A stretch of DNA of 64,000 nucleotides from UBA12077 sp963665525 (GTDB lineage Bacteria > Bacteroidota > Bacteroidia > Bacteroidales > UBA12077), in NCBI GenBank assembly GCA_963665525.1, contig OY762280.1:3844001-3908000 (forward strand), in the 5' to 3' direction. Each line of letters starts with the position of its first letter. The first letter of the stretch is position 1. Shown piece after piece: positions 8,051-17,207 of the stretch. Position numbers and translations under genes: made by a program. The notes under the pieces are model-generated. The model did not search any database, had not been told where the DNA came from, and saw only the letters and a list, made by a program, of their open reading frames with translations.

Positions 8051-8545
8051 TTAAACCTTCTTTAAATGCGAAGGATTTATCTTGATTAAAATGTTTTGAT
8101 TAATCGATGCAATTCGAACCAAAACTTTATATTTATTTAAATGATGAACCAGTTCACCATATAATCCTTTTAAGCTTCCGCTTTCAACCATCACATGTTC
8201 ACCAGGTTCAAAGTTTTCAGCACAGATTTCATAATCCTCACTACTCGATAAGATGGATTTGATCACATTAATATGATCTTCCTGAACCTGAGCTGCTTTA
8301 CCCCCAAATTTAATAACACTTACTACCCCCGGAGTGTTTAATGATTGCTGCAAATTTTCTTCCTCAGTATAAACAAAAATATACGAACGTATAAAAGGTT
8401 CCTCAACCCACTTTTTGCGATCGCTCCAAAGTTTAAGTTTTTTTTCAAGAGGCAAATAACAGTCAATGCCTTTATCGACCAATGCTTGATGTACTTTTTT
8501 TTCTGATCTTGATTTGGTATATAAAGCAAACCATTTTTTTTCCAT
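8051..8545 (-). CDS. UpxY/RfaH-like transcription antiterminator (NusG family)
   Basis: The start is set at ATG 8545 (164 residues, MEKKWFALYTKSRSEKK); an upstream in-frame start would add 25 residues unlike the family. The N-terminal NGN domain contains WFALYTKSRSEKKVHQAL and IDCYLPLEKKLKLWSDRKKW; a C-terminal KOW-like segment follows (FEPGEHVMVESGSLKGLYGE, about 112-131). Specialised NusG paralogues of this type (UpxY in Bacteroides, RfaH in enterobacteria) travel with RNA polymerase and stop early termination in long surface-polysaccharide operons. It is the first gene of the polysaccharide locus in transcription order, the usual place for such a regulator. Confidence 0.92.
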   Translation of the reverse strand: MEKKWFALYTKSRSEKKVHQALVDKGIDCYLPLEKKLKLWSDRKKWVEEPFIRSYIFVYTEEENLQQSLNTPGVVSVIKFGGKAAQVQEDHINVIKSILSSSEDYEICAENFEPGEHVMVESGSLKGLYGELVHHLNKYKVLVRIASINQNILIKINPSHLKKV

Positions 8546-8585
8546 AATCGTTCTATATTCCCGATAGATGAAGCAAAAATAACAA

Positions 8586-8675
8586 TTTTCAATTATCAAT
8601 TGACAATTACCAATAAGCAATTTCTGAATTCATCGGGTTTTGGTTAATTGTTTATTGCTCATTGAAAATTGAAAA
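8586..8675. repeat. AT-rich inverted repeat between antiterminator and metK
   Basis: Left arm TTTTCAATTATCAATTGACA (from 8586) and right arm ending ATTGAAAATTGAAAA (to about 8675) are imperfect inverted copies of the same CAATTA-type repeat seen elsewhere in the locus. A hairpin could form. No gene is present. Confidence 0.5.
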
Positions 8676-8700
8676 AAAGCCACACCCCGAAGAGCATGGC
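8672..8700 (-). terminator. Rho-independent terminator of metK with UUCG loop
   Basis: On the minus strand GCCATGCTC pairs with GGGTGTGGC (with G-U pairs) around a TTCG tetraloop, followed directly by seven T residues. It begins 26 bp after the metK stop. Confidence 0.85.
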
Positions 8701-8725
8701 CTTGTATTATTGAGAATAGTAATTT

Positions 8726-9988
8726 CTAGATTCCGAATGCTGATTTAATTTGATCAACATAGTCTAACTTTTCCCAGGCAAAGAATTCAACTTCTTTTTC
8801 TACCTTATTTTCATTGCCATTGGTTCCTTCAATAATTTCAACTTTTTTAGTCATAAAATCACGACCCATATGGCCATAAGCAGCAGTTTCTTCGAAGATA
8901 GGATTCTTTAATCCAAATCTTTTTACAATTGCAGCAGGACGCATGTCAAAAATTTCATTAACCTTAGCTGCTATCTCGCCGTCAGTCATATTAACTTTAG
9001 CTGTTCCATAGGTGTTTACATATAAACCTACAGGTTGAGCAACACCAATAGCATATGCTACCTGAACCAATGCTTCGTCGGCAATGCCAGCAGCAACAAT
9101 GTTCTTAGCAATATGACGTGATGCATAAGCAGCTGAACGGTCTACCTTTGATGAGTCTTTACCAGAGAAAGCACCTCCACCGTGAGCTCCTTTACCACCA
9201 TAAGTGTCTACGATAATTTTACGACCTGTTAAACCGGTATCTCCATGAGGTCCTCCAATAACAAATTTACCTGTTGGATTAACATGTAAAATGTAATCTT
9301 CGGTAAACAATTTCTGAACTCTCTCAGGGAAACGTGCTTTTGCTCTAGGAATTAAGATCGTTCTAACATCTTCCTTAATTTTTTCAAGCATTGCTTTTTC
9401 CTCGTCAAAATCATCATGTTGTGTGGAAACAACAATGGTATGCACTTTTAAAGGTTCGTTGTTGTCGTTATACTCAATAGTAACCTGAGATTTTGAATCC
9501 GGACGCAGATAGGTCATTTCTTTTTCTTCTCTTCTGATTTTAGCAAGCTCCTGTAAAAGAACATGTGATAAAACCAAAGCCAAAGGCATGTAATCATCCG
9601 TTTCACGGTTGGCATAGCCGAACATCATTCCCTGATCACCAGCACCTTGATCTTCTTCTTTTTCGCGAACAACACCCTGGTTAATATCCGGAGATTGTTC
9701 ATGAATGGTAGAAATAACACCACAGGATTCTGAATCAAATCGATACTCTTGCTTGGTATAACCAATTCGTTTTATAACTCTTCGGGCAACTTCCTGAACA
9801 TCAATGTATGCTTTGGTACGAACTTCACCACTTAAAACCACTAAACCAGTTGTTACTAATGTTTCACAAGCAACTTTTGATTCGGGATCACGACGTAAAA
9901 ATTCGTCCAATAAAGCATCTGATATTTGATCAGAAACCTTATCAGGATGTCCTTCAGAGACAGATTCAGATGTGAATAAATATCCCAT
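8726..9988 (-). CDS. metK: S-adenosylmethionine synthase
   Basis: 420 residues. MetK makes S-adenosylmethionine from methionine and ATP in the cytoplasm. Visible signatures are SEGHPDKVSDQISDA (about residues 8-23), GAGDQGMMFGYA (about 115-126) and GGGAFSGKDSSKVDRSAAY (about 271-289), which bind ATP, magnesium and phosphate. The C-terminal acidic stretch (about 385-405) is slightly longer than in E. coli MetK (384 residues). It stands alone: a strong terminator follows, and the upstream gene is a pseudogene. I looked for a SAM riboswitch in the 94 bp upstream and found none. Confidence 0.98.
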   Translation of the reverse strand: MGYLFTSESVSEGHPDKVSDQISDALLDEFLRRDPESKVACETLVTTGLVVLSGEVRTKAYIDVQEVARRVIKRIGYTKQEYRFDSESCGVISTIHEQSPDINQGVVREKEEDQGAGDQGMMFGYANRETDDYMPLALVLSHVLLQELAKIRREEKEMTYLRPDSKSQVTIEYNDNNEPLKVHTIVVSTQHDDFDEEKAMLEKIKEDVRTILIPRAKARFPERVQKLFTEDYILHVNPTGKFVIGGPHGDTGLTGRKIIVDTYGGKGAHGGGAFSGKDSSKVDRSAAYASRHIAKNIVAAGIADEALVQVAYAIGVAQPVGLYVNTYGTAKVNMTDGEIAAKVNEIFDMRPAAIVKRFGLKNPIFEETAAYGHMGRDFMTKKVEIIEGTNGNENKVEKEVEFFAWEKLDYVDQIKSAFGI

Positions 9989-10082
9989 AATTTTAATTTA
10001 TTTATATTGATTAAAAATAAAAACGACCAAAAATACTTAATTCAGAGTACAATTAAAATTATCAATTAATAAATTTATTAAA

Positions 10083-10438
10083 TTATTTTTTAATTCGAGT
10101 TTTCTTTAATATCGAAAATAGAATTCTTCCTAATTCATCAGCATTTTCAAACAATTTATTATAACTGGCTTGATTTATATAATCAGTTTCAAATAATAGT
10201 TTTAACCAATATTTAGATTCTAGGCATTCTTTGTAAGCAATTGAAATCTTATTAGAGAAATCAGCTTCTGATATTACTCCGTTTGCTTCTGAAATAGTTG
10301 CTCCAATTAAAGTTTCATTGCGAAGTAACTGTTTTGATAGTACATATTCTTTTTGATCAGACACTATTTCTTTATATAAAAAACAATAGCTTTGGCAAAC
10401 TCAAATGACTTATCTAATGCAGGATTTTCTTTTTGTAT
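10083..10438 (-). pseudogene. Broken four-helix-bundle gene (S23 family), copy 3
   Basis: The reading frame aligns codon for codon with copy 2 but carries two lesions. The start codon position (10436-10438) reads ATA where copy 2 has ATG, and no ATG, GTG or TTG exists in that frame before the break. One T is missing from a T6 run near 10382-10387 (copy 2 needs one more base), which shifts the frame and reaches TAG after the codons for AIVFYIKK. Downstream, the intact remainder (SDQKEYVLSKQLL to KKTRIKK, 93 codons from an internal GTG at 10364) is conserved with no further stop, so decay looks recent. A sequencing error could explain the missing T but not the lost start. Confidence 0.75.
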
Positions 10439-10477
10439 ATGAGTGATTTAATTGTTAATTGATAATTGAAGAATTGT

Positions 10478-11392
10478 TTATTGTTTTGTTAGCTCTTGAA
10501 AAACCTCTTCAAGGCTTTTTTCTTTTTTCTGCATTGAAAGTACAGCAAGTCCAGAATCGACTGCAAATGTGAAAATATTTTGACGTATATCTTCCTGTGA
10601 CGAACTTTGGATTAGCCAGTTTTTATCATCTATTTTAGCGACTTTATCTACAAGATCAATTTTTTCAATCTCACCTTGATTTACTTCTTTATCAAACTCT
10701 ACAACAATGGTTACTAATTGATCTTTCGAGTGGCTATATATGGATTCAATGGAATCGTCAGCTACAATTTTACCTTTATTAATGATGATGATACGGTCGC
10801 AAATAGCTTCAACTTCCTGCATGATATGTGTTGAAAGCATTACGGTTTTTTCTTTTCCAACCTCAGATATTAAATTCCGGATTTCAATAATTTGATTGGG
10901 ATCCAATCCGGAGGTAGGTTCATCCAAAATCAAAATGGCAGGATCATGAATCAAAGCTTGTGCTAGTCCAACTCTTTGACGATAACCTTTCGATAAAGCA
11001 CCGATTTTTTTGTTTTGTTCAGCTGTTAAACCTGTTTTCTCAATGATCTCTTCAATTCTTGATTTTGTTTTTGATCCAAGTTTATAAATACCGGCAACAA
11101 ATTCGAGATATTCCTTCACGTACATTTCCAGGTATAAAGGATTATGCTCGGGAAGGTATCCAATATTTTTTCTAATTTCCAATGAGTTTTCTATTAAATC
11201 AATATCATTGATCATAGCTTCGCCCGATGTTTGAGGAATAAATCCGGTAAGGATTTTCATGGTAGTAGATTTTCCAGCACCATTGGGCCCAACAAATCCT
11301 ACAATTTCTCCGGTTTTAATTTCAAAACTGATCGAATCGATGGCTTTTTGTTCGCCGTATATTTTAGTTAGGTTTTTAACTTGTATTGACAT
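10478..11392 (-). CDS. gldA: Gliding-type ABC transporter ATPase GldA
   Basis: 304 residues with an ABC ATPase domain: Walker A GPNGAGKST (about 35-43), signature LSKGYRQRVG (about 134-143), Walker B ILILDEPTSGLDP (about 153-165) and switch STHIMQEVE. The C-terminal extension is that of GldA, the ATPase which, with GldF and GldG, forms a membrane complex needed for gliding in Flavobacterium; many non-gliding Bacteroidota also keep it. Neither gldF nor gldG is in the window. It reads toward the broken S23 copy and is separated from ispG by element C. The assignment to GldA over another ABC-2 exporter ATPase is likely but rests on overall similarity. Confidence 0.88.
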   Translation of the reverse strand: MSIQVKNLTKIYGEQKAIDSISFEIKTGEIVGFVGPNGAGKSTTMKILTGFIPQTSGEAMINDIDLIENSLEIRKNIGYLPEHNPLYLEMYVKEYLEFVAGIYKLGSKTKSRIEEIIEKTGLTAEQNKKIGALSKGYRQRVGLAQALIHDPAILILDEPTSGLDPNQIIEIRNLISEVGKEKTVMLSTHIMQEVEAICDRIIIINKGKIVADDSIESIYSHSKDQLVTIVVEFDKEVNQGEIEKIDLVDKVAKIDDKNWLIQSSSQEDIRQNIFTFAVDSGLAVLSMQKKEKSLEEVFQELTKQ

Positions 11393-11447
11393 GGTATATA
11401 ATTTTACAGCATACGAAAATACATATTTTTACTAAATAAAGTGTTGT

Positions 11448-11536
11448 GTCATTCCCGCGTAGGTGGGAATCTATTATATGAAGTTAGATTTATAAATAGA
11501 TTCTGTCTCGATAATTATCGGGATGCCCGGAATGAC
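11448..11536. repeat. MITE/REP-like intergenic element C
   Basis: An 89-bp element with terminal inverted repeats GTCATTCC and GGAATGAC; the left end contains the hairpin CCCGCGTAGGTGGG, and the right part ATAATTATCGGGATGCCC resembles the interior of element B. It lies in the divergent gldA/ispG spacer. Confidence 0.7.
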
Positions 11537-11603
11537 AAACTTCTTTTTGTATTCAAATAAATTTTAAGCTTTTTTTCTCACCTTTGTAAAAAGCTTTTTC
11601 AAA

Positions 11604-13463
11604 ATGAAATACGAACAATACATCAATTTATTTCAATATAATCGATTTAAAACGCTGGAAGTACAAATTGGAAACCTGAAAATGGGTGCCGATAATCCTA
11701 TTCGAATTCAATCTATGACCAGTACGAATACGCTTAATTCCGAAGAAACAGTTGAACAGTCGCTCCGAATAATAGAGGCTGGTGGAGAATTGGTTCGAAT
11801 TACGGCTCAAGGAGTAAAAGAAGCCGAAAATCTGAAAAATATAAAAAATGGAATACGTGAAGTAGGGTTTGAAACTCCATTGGCTGCAGATATTCATTTC
11901 AATCCGAAAGCTGCTTTTACTGCGGCTGGAATTGTAGAAAAAGTGCGTATTAATCCAGGGAACTTTGTGGATAAGCGTGCCGATTTTACACAAGTAGATT
12001 TTTCGGATAAAGAATATGCTGAGGAACTCAAAAAAATTGAAGAGAAACTTATTCCACTTTTAAATATCTGCAAAGAAAACAATACTGCATTACGAATTGG
12101 TGTTAATCATGGCTCATTGTCGGATCGAATTATGAGTCGATATGGAGATACTCCGGCAGGAATGGTTGAATCGGCAATGGAATTTCTAAGAATCTGTATT
12201 CGAGAGAATTTTATAAATATTGTTCTATCGCTAAAATCAAGTAATACCAGAGTAATGGTTCAGGCCAATCGTTTGATGCTTGCTAAAATGATAGAAGAAG
12301 ACATGAATTTTCCTTTGCACCTTGGAGTTACAGAAGCAGGCGAAGGAGAAGATGGCAGAATAAAATCGGCAGTTGGAATAGGTGCTTTATTAGCTGATGG
12401 AATAGGGGATACTATTCGCGTATCGCTTACGGAAGCACCCGAAGCAGAAATTCCTGTGGCCAAGAAATTAGTTGATTATTTTACAGATAGAAAGGACCAT
12501 AAAGAAATAAAACCTGTTGAATCAATTCCTGTAGACTTTTATGATTACCGGAAACGAAAATCACATAAGGTATTGAATATTGGTGAGGATTTTATTCCTG
12601 TGGTAATTTCAAGTAAAGAGAGCAGAAATGATCTGATACCAGATTTTGTGTATTTGGGAGATCAGTTTATTATTGATTCAGAGCATAAAAATTCATATTT
12701 TATATTAGATGAAAGAGCCTGGGATCAACATATCTTTGATGGTGATCATGTATTTCCATTATTTAATTCTATTAACGATTTTTATTTCTCTGAAAACCAA
12801 TCGAAGATTCTGAATTTTATTCAGCTAAATTGTTCGGCGATAACGAATGAAAACCTACAAAAGATTAAAAATTATAAAAATCTGGTTATTGTTCTTACTA
12901 CTTCAAATACAAACGGATATGCGGAGCAAAGAGCTGCCTTTTTTAAATTGATGCATACCGATTGTCATATTCCTGTTATCGTTAAAAGATCATATCAGGA
13001 AAATAATTTGGAAGATTTACAGTTGAAAGCCGCTAGTGATTTTGGCGGTTTATTTTTAGATGGTTTAGGTGATGGAATTTGGATTGAATCAAAAGGAAAT
13101 GTTGATGAGCAAAATGTGATTAACACTTCGTTTGGTATATTACAGGCCAGTCGTGTAAGAGTTTCGAAAACAGAATATATCTCTTGCCCGGGTTGTGGCC
13201 GTACACTTTATGATCTGCAGAAAACAACACAGATCATAAGAGAAAAAACATCTCATCTAAAAAATCTTAAAATTGGAATCATGGGATGTATTGTGAATGG
13301 CCCGGGCGAAATGGCCGATGCCGATTATGGTTATGTAGGTGCGGGTCCTGGAAAAATCACTTTGTATAAAAATAAGGAAGTGGTAAAAAAGAATATTCCT
13401 GAGGAGAATGCTGTAGAAGAACTAATACAATTAATTAAAGATTGTGGGGATTGGGAGGAGTAA
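11604..13463 (+). CDS. ispG: 4-hydroxy-3-methylbut-2-enyl diphosphate synthase, long form
   Basis: 619 residues. IspG (GcpE) is the iron-sulfur enzyme that reduces methylerythritol cyclodiphosphate to HMBPP in the MEP isoprenoid pathway. The N-terminal TIM barrel contains IRIQSMTSTNTLNSEETVEQ and RIGVNHGSLSDRI. The C-terminal domain has the [4Fe-4S] ligands CPGCGR (about 527-532) and GIMGCIVNGPGEMADADYG (about 557-575). E. coli IspG is about 370 residues; the extra roughly 230 residues here between barrel and cluster domain are the known extension of the plant/Bacteroidota form. ispD of the same pathway lies at 54837-55511. Confidence 0.97.
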   Translation: MKYEQYINLFQYNRFKTLEVQIGNLKMGADNPIRIQSMTSTNTLNSEETVEQSLRIIEAGGELVRITAQGVKEAENLKNIKNGIREVGFETPLAADIHFNPKAAFTAAGIVEKVRINPGNFVDKRADFTQVDFSDKEYAEELKKIEEKLIPLLNICKENNTALRIGVNHGSLSDRIMSRYGDTPAGMVESAMEFLRICIRENFINIVLSLKSSNTRVMVQANRLMLAKMIEEDMNFPLHLGVTEAGEGEDGRIKSAVGIGALLADGIGDTIRVSLTEAPEAEIPVAKKLVDYFTDRKDHKEIKPVESIPVDFYDYRKRKSHKVLNIGEDFIPVVISSKESRNDLIPDFVYLGDQFIIDSEHKNSYFILDERAWDQHIFDGDHVFPLFNSINDFYFSENQSKILNFIQLNCSAITNENLQKIKNYKNLVIVLTTSNTNGYAEQRAAFFKLMHTDCHIPVIVKRSYQENNLEDLQLKAASDFGGLFLDGLGDGIWIESKGNVDEQNVINTSFGILQASRVRVSKTEYISCPGCGRTLYDLQKTTQIIREKTSHLKNLKIGIMGCIVNGPGEMADADYGYVGAGPGKITLYKNKEVVKKNIPEENAVEELIQLIKDCGDWEE

Positions 13464-13489
13464 ATAAGAGACAGTCAAAAATGCAAAAT

Positions 13490-13560
13490 GTCATCCCCAA
13501 CTTGATTGGGGATCTTTGAATCTCTATTAAAAGAGATTCCGGGTCTAAGCCCGGAATGAC
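13490..13560. repeat. MITE/REP-like intergenic element D
   Basis: A 71-bp element beginning GTCATCCCC and ending GGAATGAC. It consists of hairpins: CCCCAACTTGATTGGGG, then GAATCTCTATTAAAAGAGAT, then CCGGGTCTAAGCCCGG. It lies between the convergent ispG and receptor genes and may double as a bidirectional terminator. Confidence 0.7.
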
Positions 13561-13627
13561 AATTTGTTTTTTATGTTTGCACTGAGCAAGGCCATATTAA
13601 GTTTGACGAAATATGAGTTTGAGAAAA

Positions 13628-15991
13628 TTAGAACTGTATCGAATACATAATGGTTGGCATAATGGCTAGCTGATATCCATGTTCAACTTCTTGTTTCATA
13701 TCGTCGTACCATTCGGTTACAAAAGCCTGATTATTTGTTGCATTTTGTATGTCTAGCTTTAATTCATGTGTTGTTTTTTCGCGATTTCGTCGGTAGGTTA
13801 AAGCCAGATTCAGAATAAAAACATCATCTGCTTTGTTGGCAAAGTATTGATCATCCTGGTAAACAGAATAACCTTCGGCAATAGACTCTGGTAAATCAAT
13901 AGGTGTATAACGATGTCCACCGATGTAAGAGATTTTTGTGTTGATGCCTATTGTTTTGTTTTTAGATCTGTTGCCAACTCTAAACTCTTTTCCAAATAGA
14001 AGATTTCCGGCATAATTACCATTAAATCTTGAGTTGCGCAATTCGCCATCCATACCTTTAAGTTTTGATTCATATAATGATCCTGTTAAAAGAAAGTAAT
14101 AGTTGTTAGAGAAGAATCTTTCCAGAGTTAATTCTAATCCGTAGTTGTATCCAGTACCTTCGTTTACCAATGCACGGTTTGTATATCCGCCGCGAATATT
14201 GTTTAACACAAATTTGCTATTCGGATCGTTTTCTACAGCTAAATCATATAGGTGTTGATAATAAATTTCAGCTTTTAGGTTTAGATTCTTGCTTAATCTA
14301 TTGGAATAACCCAAAACATAATGCATCGACTTTGATAATCCCAAATCTTCGTTAGGAGAGGAAATACTTCCATCAGCATTTTCAACTGAGGCAAAATAAG
14401 TGGAAATGCTTTCAACTTTGCTATGCACACCAAATCCCAAACTTAATGATTGTTTTGGAGCAAAATTCCATTCCATTCCCAAGCGAGGTTCTATGGAGTA
14501 GCTATCATTTAAAAGAAATTGCATATAATGAACACCGGTAATTAAGGTTAAATCTTCCTGTATTCTATATTTCCAGTTAGCATAAGCTTGAATTAATCCT
14601 GCTCTTCCATCGGTATTCAGTTCAGTGAAAAATGTTCCTGACCCTAACATATCTTCGTTAGCAAGCATATGATAACTTAAATCAGAATAGGTAATACCGG
14701 CTTTGATTCTATGTTGAGCATTAATTTTTGTGTTGATATTTGTTGAGGCTCTTAATACAGAATTGGTATAGTCGTCGTGATATGCCAAATACCAATTGCC
14801 TGAATTATATCTTTTATTATAATCGGTTGAGCTTTTTGTTCCTGAGGCAGAAACGTAGCTTGTAATAAATGTTTTGTCATTAATTGGATAAACATGTTTT
14901 ACGGCTGCAAATCCCACATCGGCACCAAAATCACCAGTGCGAGTTAAAGAATCCTCAATAATCTCATCAAAATCTTCCTGGTAAATATTACTTAGGCCTC
15001 CAAATCCAAGAATCTGAAAAGTCCCGGCTTTTTTCGTTGGCAAAAAGAATTTAAAAGCTATATCCTGATATTTCGGAACACCATAATAATCAACAATTCC
15101 TAAATCATCTAAAATAGCTAATGAAGAATATCTGTAATTAATTAAATAAGAACCATTGTAATTTTTACTAAACGGACCTTCAACTGTAGCTTCCATCCCT
15201 AAAAGACCTAAAGTTGCCGAATATTCTCTTTTTTGATTATTCCCGTTTCGTAATTTCATGTCGAATACACCGGAGTATGCATTACCATATTCAGGGGCAA
15301 AAGCGCCAGAAAAGAAATCGGAATTATTTAACATTGAACTATTCAGTGCATTGATTGGACCACCAGTTTGACCTTCCTCAGAAAAGTGATTCGGATTTGG
15401 AATTTCCATCCCATCCAGTCTCCAAAGAATACCTTTGGAAGAGTTTCCACGTACAACAATGTCGTTATTACCCATGGCATCGCCGGTAACACCAGCATAA
15501 CCAGAAACCATTCTGGCAGGATCGTTTAATGAACCTGCATAACGTTTGGTTTCTTCAACCGAAAAAGCTTTGGCACTTACTGTAGCCATTTCGTTTAAAG
15601 CTTCCGATTTATGACCATTGGCAGTAATAACAGCTTCTTCAATTTTTATTAATGATTCTACAAGTTCAATTTCAAGAACAATTTCTTTACCCGATCCAAG
15701 TAGTAGATTAGGAATTACTTTTTCTTCATATCCTAAACAGGTTACTTTTAAATCGATACGCCCTACATGTACATCATCTAGTCTGAAATATCCATTTACA
15801 TCGGAACTTGTACCTTGCACAGGTTCCCTGTTTAAGATAATGATATTTGCACCAATTAGTGGAGTTTTAGAGTCCTGATCGATTACTTGACCTCGAATAG
15901 TTTGCGTTTGCATCGTTGTTTCGGAAGCATCAACACTTGCACATATGAGCAATGCTAAAATTATTGTTATGATTGTTTTTATTGATTTCAT
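13628..15991 (-). CDS. TonB-dependent receptor with carboxypeptidase-like N-terminal domain
   Basis: 787 residues. A signal peptide (MKSIKTIITIILALLICASV) is followed by a CarboxypepD_reg-like domain (IRGQVIDQDSKTPLIGANII, about 33-52), a plug domain (about 140-240, with RGNSSKGILWRLDGMEIPNP) and an outer-membrane beta-barrel ending in the aromatic residue F. Such receptors import ligands too large for porins using TonB energy. There is no SusD-like partner beside it and no STN domain of its own. It begins 49 bp after the surface-repeat gene on the same strand, so it is probably the last gene of the ECF/FecR locus. The substrate cannot be told; other single TonB receptors take up siderophores, vitamins or peptides. 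Confidence 0.92.
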   Translation of the reverse strand: MKSIKTIITIILALLICASVDASETTMQTQTIRGQVIDQDSKTPLIGANIIILNREPVQGTSSDVNGYFRLDDVHVGRIDLKVTCLGYEEKVIPNLLLGSGKEIVLEIELVESLIKIEEAVITANGHKSEALNEMATVSAKAFSVEETKRYAGSLNDPARMVSGYAGVTGDAMGNNDIVVRGNSSKGILWRLDGMEIPNPNHFSEEGQTGGPINALNSSMLNNSDFFSGAFAPEYGNAYSGVFDMKLRNGNNQKREYSATLGLLGMEATVEGPFSKNYNGSYLINYRYSSLAILDDLGIVDYYGVPKYQDIAFKFFLPTKKAGTFQILGFGGLSNIYQEDFDEIIEDSLTRTGDFGADVGFAAVKHVYPINDKTFITSYVSASGTKSSTDYNKRYNSGNWYLAYHDDYTNSVLRASTNINTKINAQHRIKAGITYSDLSYHMLANEDMLGSGTFFTELNTDGRAGLIQAYANWKYRIQEDLTLITGVHYMQFLLNDSYSIEPRLGMEWNFAPKQSLSLGFGVHSKVESISTYFASVENADGSISSPNEDLGLSKSMHYVLGYSNRLSKNLNLKAEIYYQHLYDLAVENDPNSKFVLNNIRGGYTNRALVNEGTGYNYGLELTLERFFSNNYYFLLTGSLYESKLKGMDGELRNSRFNGNYAGNLLFGKEFRVGNRSKNKTIGINTKISYIGGHRYTPIDLPESIAEGYSVYQDDQYFANKADDVFILNLALTYRRNREKTTHELKLDIQNATNNQAFVTEWYDDMKQEVEHGYQLAIMPTIMYSIQF

Positions 15992-16040
15992 GATATTATA
16001 TTGATTTGATATTTGTTATTTGATTTTTGGTCTATGGTTG

Positions 16041-17207
16041 TTAAAATCTAATACCTGCGGTAAATCCTGGGTACATTTTTACATTGGTTTTATTATCATA
16101 TGTCTTATTAAAAGTATCGTAAGGTGTGAATGTTGATTTGAAAGGATTACCATCACTGTCTTCTAATTCCGAAACATTTACATTCCAGCTGGCTCCACCA
16201 AATACTTCGATTTTTTTGGAAACTTTTTTCGATGCGGTAAGCTGAAGTTTATTGTGCATGTTTATTGCATCGGTAAACCATTCATCTTCATTAATATGAT
16301 ATGAAAGAAGTTCAACGGCTAATCCCCAATCATTTTTTAATGTGAACATGGTTCCTACACCATAACCCCAACCCCAGTAGGTTTTTTCATTGTTGTACGA
16401 TGCCCCAACAGAGACGATATTATAGAATTGTTTAACTCCGGTTTTAAAGCTTGCAACTCCATAAAGCGTTTCACTGGTACTTATCTCATATGCTCTATAT
16501 CCGTTTTTAACGAAGCTAAATACTCCAATTGGCAAACCTTTTTCCAGTGAGTCAACGTAATTAAAAGGAGCAATCTGTAAGCCATTTAGAATTTTGGCAT
16601 AATTTGCAAAACCAGCAATTTGTACTCCTTTAACCGATTTGGTATTTACATTTGAAAATCCGGCAGCTTGAATACCTTTTAAATTACCGTTGTTAACATT
16701 TGAGAATCCTGATAATTGACCGGTTTTGTTACCCTTTGAATAATTTGCAAATCCTGCGATCTGAATTTTTTCGATTTTATCGACAGATACATTTGCAAAG
16801 CCGGAAAACTGAGAACCATTCATATCACTCAAAGCAATATTGGTAAATCCTGCAAGTTGAACACCTTTGAAGTTACCTTTTACATAGTTAAAATTTCCTG
16901 CTCCCTGAAAGCCATTTCCTGTTCCCATAATCATATTACCAAATCCGGAAATTTGTGTTCCTGTCATGTCGTTTTTTAACATGCTACCAAATCCTGATAA
17001 TTCTATTCCATCAACTCCACCATTATAACCGGCATAAAGGTTAATAGATACCTTGTTTGTTATATTCCATGCATCTAATCCATTTGTTCCAAGGGGAGTA
17101 ATAAAACTTATTTGAAAAGGTCGGGTTTTAGGTTTTGTTTCTTCTTGTGCTCTTAATCCTAATGATGTTGATAACATCATGATTAAAGCAATACTTAATG
17201 ATTTCAT
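16041..17207 (-). CDS. LA_2272-like surface repeat protein
   Basis: From ATG 17207 the product has 388 residues with a signal peptide (MKSLSIALIMMLSTSLGLRA). The body consists of about ten consecutive units of roughly 16 residues following G-x-Q-x-x-G-x-x-N (for example GVQLAGFTNIALSDMN, GSQFSGFANVSVDKIE), then a C-terminal region (GLPIGVFSFVKNGYRAYEIS onward) that looks like beta strands of an outer-membrane barrel. This pattern resembles the LA_2272 surface-repeat family described by name from Leptospira. The frame stays open upstream to ATG 17348 (47 more residues), and the ECF-type promoter element lies just upstream of that, so the longer form is a real alternative. It is followed by the TonB receptor gene. 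Function is unknown. Confidence 0.8.
   Translation of the reverse strand: MKSLSIALIMMLSTSLGLRAQEETKPKTRPFQISFITPLGTNGLDAWNITNKVSINLYAGYNGGVDGIELSGFGSMLKNDMTGTQISGFGNMIMGTGNGFQGAGNFNYVKGNFKGVQLAGFTNIALSDMNGSQFSGFANVSVDKIEKIQIAGFANYSKGNKTGQLSGFSNVNNGNLKGIQAAGFSNVNTKSVKGVQIAGFANYAKILNGLQIAPFNYVDSLEKGLPIGVFSFVKNGYRAYEISTSETLYGVASFKTGVKQFYNIVSVGASYNNEKTYWGWGYGVGTMFTLKNDWGLAVELLSYHINEDEWFTDAINMHNKLQLTASKKVSKKIEVFGGASWNVNVSELEDSDGNPFKSTFTPYDTFNKTYDNKTNVKMYPGFTAGIRF

Noticed and set aside
8338..8592. 84-residue minus-strand ORF overlapping the antiterminator
   Set aside because: Same-strand alternate-frame shadow of the NusG-like gene with unlikely composition.
9989..10082. SAM riboswitch upstream of metK
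   Set aside because: The 94-bp spacer is AT-rich without a multi-stem structure I could recognise.
4925..10438. Diversity-generating retroelement, suggested by Avd-like four-helix-bundle proteins
   Set aside because: No reverse transcriptase and no template/variable repeat pair with adenine-specific mismatches were found.
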